DNA of 10,677 nucleotides from Bacillota bacterium. GTDB taxonomy: Bacteria; Bacillota; UBA994. A model generated the notes under the pieces. The model had not been told where the DNA came from, searched no databases, and worked only from the letters and a program-made list of their open reading frames with translations. Position numbers and translations under genes: made by a program. The stretch covers positions 1-10,677 of the forward strand of contig QLUS01000052.1 in NCBI GenBank assembly GCA_018725535.1, given 5' to 3'. The first letter of the stretch is position 1. Each line of letters begins with the position of its first letter. Below, piece by piece: positions 5,748-10,677 of this stretch.

Positions 5748-6102
5748 CCTCTATGTTCTCGGCTTACTGTTTGTGCTCTTTGCCGTGGGAGCGTACTTTT
5801 CCTTAGCCAGTGCCTTTACGCCCTATACCACCTTTGCCGAGGCGAAAGCCTATAACCGTGCGGTGCAAGTTAAGGGCGAGATTGTGGCGGGAACCATTGT
5901 CGCACCGGTGGGTCAGGCGTTTAGCTTTGCCCTGCGCGATGCCGACGGCGCAGTGCATATTGTGCAACATCGGGGCGTTATGCCGCCTACCCTCGCTACT
6001 GCACCGGCGGTAGTGGCCATCGGCAGATTTGACTCTTCCGAGGTTTTTGTCGCCCACCGCCTGCTGGTAAGATGCCCCACCAAATACCGCATCAGAAACT
6101 AA
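5734..6102 (+). CDS. ccmE: CcmE haem chaperone, Cys-x3-Tyr variant
   Basis: It is a membrane-anchored periplasmic-side haem chaperone that binds haem covalently and passes it to the lyase. The 122 residues have an N-terminal anchor (5-24) and an OB-fold domain (about 43-110; VQVKGEIVAG, FALRDADGAVHIVQHRG, VVAIGRF are the usual strands). The haem-binding motif near the C-terminus reads CPTKY (Cys114 to Tyr118). Classical CcmE has His-x3-Tyr here; the Cys form is the known variant of archaea and some anaerobic bacteria, described together with loss of CcmH. The tail after Tyr118 is only four residues. The GTG start at 5734 has GGGGAG nine bases upstream and overlaps ccmD. Confidence 0.88.
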   Translation: MKRYDLYVLGLLFVLFAVGAYFSLASAFTPYTTFAEAKAYNRAVQVKGEIVAGTIVAPVGQAFSFALRDADGAVHIVQHRGVMPPTLATAPAVVAIGRFDSSEVFVAHRLLVRCPTKYRIRN

Positions 6103-6117
6103 AGAGGAGATTGTGGC

Positions 6118-7434
6118 GTGACCAAAACCAAAACCGATGCAACTCGTCAAACCGCTACCCCCTCCCCCCTCGAGCAAACACTGGTCTTTTTGGGCTCGAT
6201 GCGCTTTGGAATCGCTCTCTTGCTAGCGTTGTCCCTGCTCTCGGCTTATGCCACCTTTTTCCCCTTGGCATTTGCCCGCGAACGAATCTACGGCTCGTGG
6301 TGGTTTTTGGGGGCGATGGGGCTAGGCGCGCTCAATCTCAGCCTTTGCACCGGCAAAAGCATTGGTCCGCGGTTTCGACAAGCCTTTAGGCCCACTTGGC
6401 CCACCACTTTAGCCCAGCTTAGGCAAATGCCCGTTTCCTGTACGATTAAGGTCAGCTCGGGGGATGTGGCGGCCAAGAAGCTCGCTACCGCTTTCAAGCA
6501 ACTGGGACTAGCAACAAACCGACGCGACACCGGCCCCGGCACTGCAGTTTTCTTGCGGGGAGAGCGCGGACGTCTGGGCTATTTTGGCTCAATTGCCACC
6601 CATATCGGTATTTTGCTCGTGTTAGTGGGCGGCATGTATGGTTCGCTCACCGGCTTTGACCTCGGCGGCAGCGCCAGAAAAGGCGGCAGCATAGACCTAC
6701 CAGCGCAAGAATTAGCCATTCGAGTCGAGGACATTCGGGTAACGTACAACGACCCCGCAGGCGTGGTGCGACCGCGTGTGGCTAGCCAACTGCGCATCAG
6801 CCAAAGAGGACAAGAAGTCGCGACTGGAGCAGTAGCCATTAACGAACCGCTACGCTTTGACGGGATCACCGTCTATCACTCTACATTTCTCTGGGTAGCG
6901 CATGTCACCCTCTCCCACCCAGAAACAGGAGCAGTGCTACACGAACTCGCCCTCGTGGACCACGAAACCATCAACCTTCCCGGTATGCCGCTGGCCATTG
7001 GCTCGGCTGGCTTCTTTCCTGATTTTACGGTGCAAGACGGCCGCCCGCTCTCCCGCACCTACAAGACCAACCGTCCGGCGTTAGTCTATCGCGTGGTGCA
7101 AGAAGGGCGTCCACTACCGCTACGCGTGCTCGAGCCTGATATGCCGCTAGCAGTCACCACCCCCAAGGGACCCATGGTCATCACCCTCATCGGTTATGAA
7201 AAAGCCGTCAGCTATTCCGTGTCGCGTAATCTCGGCCGACCATATCTCTTTGCTGGCTCCATGATCATGCTGGCGGGGCTTTTCTTGAGCTTTTTCATGG
7301 CACCCCAGCGTATATTTGCTGGAGTCGAGGCCAATGGGGAAATTGTCGTCGGTGGGCGCGGCTTTGTGCGCCACCACGGCATCGAGCATATCTTAGCAAA
7401 CATAAAGTCCCGTGTTGAAGGCGAGGAATCCTAA
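6118..7434 (+). CDS. resB: Ccs1/ResB cytochrome c synthetase subunit
   Basis: With CcsA/ResC it forms the System II haem lyase that attaches haem to CxxCH motifs outside the membrane. The 438 residues show the ResB layout: hydrophobic segments at about 29-49, 60-78 and 157-177 (the third with His162), a large external domain (about 180-370) and a fourth segment at 375-395 followed by a basic cytoplasmic tail. The family segment INEPLRFDGITVYHSTF (241-257) is clear. The GTG start at 6118 has AGAGGAGA upstream, and the gene begins 15 bases after ccmE. Its presence directly after ccmE, in place of the expected ccmF, is unusual. The stop precedes the ccsA ATG by one base. Confidence 0.9.
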   Translation: MTKTKTDATRQTATPSPLEQTLVFLGSMRFGIALLLALSLLSAYATFFPLAFARERIYGSWWFLGAMGLGALNLSLCTGKSIGPRFRQAFRPTWPTTLAQLRQMPVSCTIKVSSGDVAAKKLATAFKQLGLATNRRDTGPGTAVFLRGERGRLGYFGSIATHIGILLVLVGGMYGSLTGFDLGGSARKGGSIDLPAQELAIRVEDIRVTYNDPAGVVRPRVASQLRISQRGQEVATGAVAINEPLRFDGITVYHSTFLWVAHVTLSHPETGAVLHELALVDHETINLPGMPLAIGSAGFFPDFTVQDGRPLSRTYKTNRPALVYRVVQEGRPLPLRVLEPDMPLAVTTPKGPMVITLIGYEKAVSYSVSRNLGRPYLFAGSMIMLAGLFLSFFMAPQRIFAGVEANGEIVVGGRGFVRHHGIEHILANIKSRVEGEES

Positions 7435-7435
7435 C

Positions 7436-8323
7436 ATGCCCGTGTTTATCGAGGTGCCGGCAACGGCCCTGCTAGTGGAAAGAAGCCTCTTTATCTTGGC
7501 GACAGTGCTCTTTGTAATGGCTGCCCTAAGTTATTTTATGAACCTAGCCGGCAAGCGCGAATGGGGACCATTCGCTTCGTTGCTTTTACATGGCGCGCTC
7601 CTCGTGCAGACCGCCTTCTTGGTAACGCGCGGTATCAATGTCAACCGCGTCCCCTTTGTCGGTCATTTTGAGTTTGGCAATCTCTTTATTTGGGCGAGCA
7701 CCTTGCTTTACTTGTGGATGGAGCGCCGCTTGCGGCCGGTGTTTTACGCAGTGGGCGCCTTCCTGACTCCGGTTGTGCTCGTGTATCTCGCCTATGCCCA
7801 TAGCGGCATCGTCAGCGCCGAGCACCGCGAACTGCCGATAGTTCTGCGCTTCCCGCTCTGGCTCAACACTCATGTCAGCACTTCCGTGTTTGCCTATGCT
7901 GGCTTTTCACTCGCCTTTGCGCTGGGGCTAATATGGCTGCTTAGGCTATGGCTCACCGGGGGCAGCAAATTCGTACCGAAGGGCAATGTCTGGCAGACCA
8001 TAAAAAGAGAGCTCCCCGCAGGGAGCGTCCTCGAAGAAAATATCTATACCTCTATCGCCTTCGGCTTCTTCTTCCAAACCGCCATGATCATCTCCGGCGC
8101 CATCTGGGCCGACATCGCTTGGGGTCGCTTCTGGGGCTGGGACCCCAAAGAAATGTGGTCGCTGATCACCTGGTTTGTCTATGCAGTGTACCTGCACGCC
8201 CGCCTCACCCGCCAGTGGCAAGGCCCGAAAGTCATCCTCGTCGTCGTCATCGGCTGGCTAGCCATGATGTTCACATGGATCGGCGTCGCCTGGCTCTTGC
8301 CGGGGATACATTCGTTTGGTTAA
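7436..8323 (+). CDS. ccsA: CcsA/ResC cytochrome c synthetase subunit
   Basis: It is the haem-channel subunit of the System II lyase. The 295 residues have about eight hydrophobic segments and the WWD domain WGRFWGWDPKEMWSLITW (229-246). Flanking histidines at His146 (NTHVSTSVFAYAGF) and His254 (YLHARL) fit the external haem ligands; His52 lies in a membrane segment; the end LPGIHSFG is the typical CcsA finish. The chosen ATG 7436 has GCGAGGAA nine bases upstream; an upstream GTG at 7412 would overlap resB without a better ribosome site. It is far too short for CcmF (about 650), which it replaces here. It is the last gene of the cluster; the next genes run in the opposite direction. Confidence 0.93.
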   Translation: MPVFIEVPATALLVERSLFILATVLFVMAALSYFMNLAGKREWGPFASLLLHGALLVQTAFLVTRGINVNRVPFVGHFEFGNLFIWASTLLYLWMERRLRPVFYAVGAFLTPVVLVYLAYAHSGIVSAEHRELPIVLRFPLWLNTHVSTSVFAYAGFSLAFALGLIWLLRLWLTGGSKFVPKGNVWQTIKRELPAGSVLEENIYTSIAFGFFFQTAMIISGAIWADIAWGRFWGWDPKEMWSLITWFVYAVYLHARLTRQWQGPKVILVVVIGWLAMMFTWIGVAWLLPGIHSFG

Positions 8324-8354
8324 AGAGAACCCCCCGCCTTAATGCAAACTGCCG

Positions 8355-8379
8355 GTAACCCAAACCCTGTTTCGGTTAC
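8355..8379. terminator. Possible bidirectional terminator hairpin
   Basis: GTAACC (8355-8360) pairs with GGTTAC (8374-8379); after a C:C mismatch, AAAC (8362-8365) pairs with GTTT (8369-8372) around a CCT loop. It sits where the ccm cluster and the convergent hicA-like gene meet and includes the hicA stop codon. There is no T-run on either side, so it is not a textbook intrinsic terminator. Confidence 0.35.
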
Positions 8380-8612
8380 TCTCGTCTCCCCCTTCTCCGC
8401 CTGTTGAATTCGGCATCGGTGATGCCACCAAGTTCATGCTTACGGATTCGTGCCCATAGTCCTCCGTAAATCTCTCCACTTCCTTTTAGGCAGCGCACCC
8501 TGTCAAGTGTGCCGTCGTGGTTCACTCGCTCCCAGATTTCGTCCTTAGAAATGCGTTTTAGAGTGAAGCCTTCTTGTTTTAGGTAGTCGCGAAGCTCCTT
8601 CCAGCTAGGCAT
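8376..8612 (-). CDS. HicA-like toxin (small mRNA-interferase type)
   Basis: The 78-residue basic protein begins PSWKELRDYLKQEGFTLKRISK, the usual first helix and strand of HicA-like dsRBD-fold toxins. It continues with a beta hairpin (EIWERVNHDGTLDRVRCL) and the segment GSGEIYGGLWARIRKHELGG (45-64), followed by ITDAEFNRR. This matches the clostridial 'cytotoxic translational repressor' variant of HicA rather than classic HicA with a G-S-H-H motif, so the catalytic His is not obvious; His32 is a candidate. The ATG overlaps the end of the upstream antitoxin gene by eight bases, indicating translational coupling. Toxicity is inferred. Confidence 0.7.
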   Translation of the reverse strand: MPSWKELRDYLKQEGFTLKRISKDEIWERVNHDGTLDRVRCLKGSGEIYGGLWARIRKHELGGITDAEFNRRRRGRRE

Positions 8613-9027
8613 ACTTGTACAGGGCTATGACCGCGTCAATGTCGCTCTGTGCCAAGGCTTTTACTACGTATGGGAAATGCGAGCGGCGGTTCGGACTGAA
8701 GAAGTACTTATTGAAATCCGTGAAATAGTCTTGTGCGTATTCCATAAGTTGCTCTGCCAAATCGCTTGCCAAATTGGACAGCGTGTCGGCGTTGCCGCAA
8801 AGGCCGATTTCTTCAATAGTGCCAGAATACGTGCCGTCGTCTTCAATGTCGTAGGTCAGTGTAAGAAACAGATCTGGCAACAACGCATTAATGTGCTCAA
8901 AAGACATGGTAATGAACGAGTCCCGCTGCCTCCTAATAGCCTGGGGGCTTTTCCGAGCCACATCGTCAAGGTAAGCGCTGAAGTTCTCTCTTGCCTCAGT
9001 TGCACTGCGCACAGGAATAGCGTACAT
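8605..9027 (-). CDS. Antitoxin with Phd/YefM-like N-terminus and HicB-like region
   Basis: The start is the ATG at 9027, with GGGAGGTGG (complement of 9035-9043) upstream; an upstream ATG at 9066 lies inside the inverted repeat and before this ribosome site, so it is rejected. The 140 residues begin with a Phd/YefM-like region (5-50: SATEARENFSAYLDDVAR, then IRRQRDSFITMSFEHI), which would bind DNA and autoregulate. A HicB-like region follows (about 56-98: LTYDIEDDGTYSGTIEEIGL, then an amphipathic helix). The last part, SPNRRSHFPYVVKAL (111-125), recurs in a clostridial family often left unnamed or misannotated as an exoribonuclease. The gene is followed by, and overlaps, the HicA-like toxin. 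Confidence 0.65.
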   Translation of the reverse strand: MYAIPVRSATEARENFSAYLDDVARKSPQAIRRQRDSFITMSFEHINALLPDLFLTLTYDIEDDGTYSGTIEEIGLCGNADTLSNLASDLAEQLMEYAQDYFTDFNKYFFSPNRRSHFPYVVKALAQSDIDAVIALYKYA

Positions 9028-9047
9028 AAGCAAACCACCTCCCTTAC

Positions 9048-9077
9048 ATAATACACTAACGTACATTGCTTACACAA
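9048..9077 (-). promoter_or_regulatory. Probable toxin-antitoxin operon promoter
   Basis: On the - strand TTGTGT (complement of 9072-9077) and TATTAT (complement of 9048-9053) are 18 bases apart, about 20 bases before the antitoxin start. The -35 and much of the spacer lie inside the inverted repeat at 9058-9085, so a protein bound there would block transcription. Confidence 0.5.
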
Positions 9078-9085
9078 TGTACGTT
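9058..9085. promoter_or_regulatory. Perfect inverted repeat, likely antitoxin operator
   Basis: AACGTACATTG (9058-9068) is followed by a 6-base centre and its exact complement CAATGTACGTT (9075-9085). Eleven perfect pairs, overlap with the -35 of the antitoxin promoter and location 31 bases before the start fit an autoregulatory operator. It is AT-rich and has no T-run, so a terminator is unlikely. Confidence 0.7.
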
Positions 9086-9115
9086 TCGCTTTTAGTGCCG
9101 TGTCGCCTGCGACTC

Positions 9116-9781
9116 CTAAGGCAATAGAAAGGGGAGCAGCTTCTTTTCGTCGCCCCCGAGCAACATCTTACTCACCTTGTCTAGGAGAAACGCCTTGGCC
9201 TCGTCCTTGGTCATAGCATCACTGCGGAGTAGAATATCCTGAGGCAGCCAGTTCTCTACCGTTGTATAGACAACCGCCGGCCAGCCGTATTCTTCGCCCC
9301 GAGGGTTTGTTTTGCGCGCCGCGCCGCACGTGGTGATGAGCATGTGCATCTGCAGCTCCGTTAACGCGTTTTCGATTTCGCCCTTCCTCTCGCCCTCTAG
9401 GCCGAGCAAGCGGGGTAGTTCGTGTGCAGCTAGCTGTGGGCTGGTTTGAAACAGCTCATAGATGGCATGGGCTAAATAACTCAGCTTTCCTTCGCTATAT
9501 AGGTCCGCTCCCGTGGCAGTGCCACGCCGTAATACCATAAAATATGGGTAATAGGCCAAGCTAATAAACCCTGGCTTCCTGCCAAATAGCTTGGCATAGG
9601 CCGCAATTTTTTCCTCGGCAATCTTGTTGCGCCACACCCACGGGTCTGACGCTTCATTAGTGTGCCCTGCGCTGTCCTCTGTCAAGTCTACTAGCGATGG
9701 GAACCCCAGTTTGGTCGGGGAAAGCGGCATAAATCCGCAAATGTTAATGTAACGAACGAAATCATCGTAAGTGTGCAGCAT
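9116..9781 (-). CDS. AlkZ-related protein (uncharacterised clostridial family)
   Basis: The 221-residue soluble protein starts at ATG 9781, with AGGGGTG nine bases upstream; a TTG at 9811 overlapping the previous stop is an alternative. Recognisable family features are the start LHTYDDFVRYINICGFMPLS, the block DPWVWRNKIAEEKIAAY (46-62), GFISLAYYPYF (71-81), a winged-helix-like region (about 100-150) and YGWPAVVYTTVENWLP (165-180). Relatives are usually named AlkZ-related, after the winged-helix DNA glycosylase AlkZ/YcaQ that unhooks interstrand crosslinks. I see no demonstrated catalytic motif, so DNA repair is only a lead. The family assignment is from memory of these motifs. It follows a broken coiled-coil gene by 27 bases in the same direction. 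Confidence 0.55.
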   Translation of the reverse strand: MLHTYDDFVRYINICGFMPLSPTKLGFPSLVDLTEDSAGHTNEASDPWVWRNKIAEEKIAAYAKLFGRKPGFISLAYYPYFMVLRRGTATGADLYSEGKLSYLAHAIYELFQTSPQLAAHELPRLLGLEGERKGEIENALTELQMHMLITTCGAARKTNPRGEEYGWPAVVYTTVENWLPQDILLRSDAMTKDEAKAFLLDKVSKMLLGGDEKKLLPFLLP

Positions 9782-9807
9782 AATGATCACCCCTCGCAAC
9801 CCGACCC

Positions 9808-10103
9808 TCAAACCCCCTGCTTGGCCGGTGAAGCGGCAAAACCCTTGACCATCTCAAGTCCAGGAAGTTTTTGTTCTTTGCGTAGCTCCGCTTGGTGAAG
9901 CTTCCGCCGGAAGTCGTCTAATTCTTGAGCAAACTCACTCTCGGCCGATTGGAGCAGAGCGATTCTCAATTTCAAGCCTTCGATATCGTCCCGAATCTCC
10001 CCATTCTCTCCTGCACCCTCATGATTTCAATTATGGTCTCGTCATGAAACGTGCTAATGAATAGGCTCTGCCTACTATCTTCCACCACAACCACCCCGAA
10101 CAA
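9808..10103 (-). pseudogene. Coiled-coil gene interrupted by a one-base frameshift
   Basis: Two - strand frames read as successive parts of one protein. The first is open from 10136 and gives VVVVEDSRQSLFISTFHDET (complement of 10094-10035) then IIEIMRVQE, before running out of frame to a TGA at 9972-9974. The second picks up at 10008 as ENGEIRDDIEGLKLRIALLQ and continues through a Glu/Gln/Arg/Lys-rich helix to TGA 9808-9810. The join needs one extra base near 10008. Repaired length would be about 93-98 residues, starting at TTG 10103 or GTG 10094/10088. The product would be mostly a coiled coil of unknown function, 27 bases upstream of the AlkZ-related gene. It could be a true pseudogene or a sequencing error. 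No family recognised. Confidence 0.5.
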
Positions 10104-10548
10104 GAGTGCCTTACATGCCGCGAAGTGGGTGCATGCTTACAGTGGGCATCTTGTTATTAAGCGATACAATAAGAAGTACGGGGTTAGTCTCTTGGACTGC
10201 GTCAAAGAACTGACTATGTTGGGGAGACCTGACGCCCCAGAGGATCTGCGCAAATATAAGAAGTGGAAAGAGGAGCGACGCAAGGCTAAGCGAGCAAGGC
10301 AGGAGCGTGCAGGAGAGCAAAAGGAAGTTCAAGCGTGCTTTGGCGAACATGATTGGGTAGCTCACGCTTGGGGATATGTGCCGCTCGAACAGTCTACCGA
10401 CGAGTTGTCCGCTGCGGACGACTATACAGACTGGCCCCCGAGGAAGAAAAGGGCTGTCCGAACGCTCCGCGAACTGAGTTATGTCAAGTGGGTTAAGGCC
10501 ACGACTCCGCGGGTGCTCGATGTCGGCGACGAGGACTTGCCGTTCTAA
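10051..10548 (+). CDS. Unrecognised basic protein, start uncertain
   Basis: The ORF encodes 165 residues if begun at GTG 10051, but no ribosome site precedes that or ATG 10057. The first 25 or so residues are antisense to the coiled-coil gene and low in protein character. From about residue 27 it looks like a real protein: HLVIKRYNKKYGVSLLDCVK (33-52), KELTMLG, a strongly basic helix KYKKWKEERRKAKRARQ (68-84), an acidic/aromatic part (HDWVAHAWGYVPLEQSTDEL) and an end VLDVGDEDLPF. GTG 10129 is a possible later start. I do not recognise a family. The basic helix could bind nucleic acid. It may be truncated at its 5' end where it meets the oppositely oriented gene. Confidence 0.45.
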   Translation: MLMNRLCLLSSTTTTPNKSALHAAKWVHAYSGHLVIKRYNKKYGVSLLDCVKELTMLGRPDAPEDLRKYKKWKEERRKAKRARQERAGEQKEVQACFGEHDWVAHAWGYVPLEQSTDELSAADDYTDWPPRKKRAVRTLRELSYVKWVKATTPRVLDVGDEDLPF

Positions 10549-10582
10549 GAGCTAGGCGTGCGTGCTGCACAACAAAATTTCA

Positions 10583-10621
10583 CGTCCCCTGTGTTGCCCC
10601 GTGTTGCGTCCCCTGTGTTGC
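10583..10621. repeat. 15-bp direct repeat with 24-bp period
   Basis: CGTCCCCTGTGTTGC occurs at 10583-10597 and 10607-10621, with a partial GTGTTGC copy between them at 10601-10607. It lies about 35 bases after the stop of the unrecognised + strand gene. GC-rich CCCCTGTGTTGC units like these resemble the ends of dispersed repeats, but no transposase is visible in the window. Confidence 0.6.
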
Positions 10622-10677
10622 TGGTGCGCAGTCTGTACAGATTGAGCATGACATGGTAGTATGTAAGCTAAGAGGTG
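10622..10677 (+). promoter_or_regulatory. Right edge: possible ribosome site of a gene beyond the window
   Basis: The last bases read CTAAGAGGTG, an AGAGGTG-type ribosome site at 10671-10677 that would serve a gene starting just outside. An 8-bp palindrome CTGTACAG lies at 10633-10640. No reading frame is supported in 10549-10677. Confidence 0.25.

Noticed and set aside
7436..8323. CcmF as an alternative identity for the last cluster gene
   Set aside because: CcmF is roughly twice as long with many more membrane segments; length, the WDPKEMWSLITW motif and the resB neighbour fit CcsA/ResC.
7948..8358. + strand ORF overlapping the end of ccsA in another frame
   Set aside because: It is an Arg/His-rich out-of-frame reading of the CcsA WWD region.
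9782..9811. TTG 9811 as the start of the AlkZ-related gene (TTGA overlap)
   Set aside because: ATG 9781 has AGGGGTG at suitable distance and begins with the family-like LHTYDDF sequence.
10111..10365. - strand ORF opposite the basic + strand protein
   Set aside because: It is Leu/Ser-rich antisense of a lysine-rich helix, with no ribosome site; the coherent - strand sequence is in another frame and begins lower.
10583..10621. CRISPR array
   Set aside because: There are only two full 15-bp copies with a 9-bp gap, no further units and no cas genes.

Overview
The window looks like chromosomal DNA of an anaerobic or facultatively anaerobic Bacillota (Clostridia-type) bacterium. The reasons are strong AGGAGG-type ribosome binding sites, a Bacillus-type short serine acetyltransferase, an Rrf2 regulator next to cysteine genes, a respiratory pentahaem nitrite reductase, and a clostridial-type toxin-antitoxin pair. 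The assignment is an inference from gene content; no rRNA or other phylogenetic marker is present.

Left part (1-2102, + strand): a compact cysteine-biosynthesis operon. An Rrf2 regulator with an IscR-like Cys/His cluster site is followed by cysK (O-acetylserine sulfhydrylase) and cysE (serine O-acetyltransferase). A TTGACA-17-CATACT promoter lies in front.

Centre (2211-8323): an ammonifying nitrite reductase gene, nrfA (- strand), is divergent from a seven-gene cytochrome c maturation cluster (+ strand): ccmA, ccmB, ccmC, a tiny ccmD-like gene, ccmE, ccs1/resB and ccsA/resC. This is the most interesting part. The haem-handling module of System I (CcmABCDE, with a CcmE of the rare Cys-x3-Tyr type) is joined to the two-protein haem lyase of System II (Ccs1-CcsA). 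No CcmF, CcmG, CcmH or thioredoxin-like protein is present in the window. The natural reading is haem export and loading by CcmABCDE onto CcmE, then ligation by Ccs1-CcsA, with the adjacent NrfA (one CxxCK and four CxxCH sites) as an obvious client. ccmB has no ATG/GTG/TTG start where one is needed and probably starts at an ATT overlapping the ccmA stop codon.

Right part (8324-10677): an accessory region in mostly opposite orientation. It holds a HicA-like toxin and a Phd-like/HicB-like antitoxin behind a perfect 11-bp inverted repeat, an AlkZ-related protein gene, a coiled-coil gene apparently broken by a one-base frameshift just upstream of it, an unrecognised basic protein on the + strand, and short GC-rich direct repeats at the right edge. 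No tRNA, rRNA, CRISPR array, transposase or integrase gene was seen.
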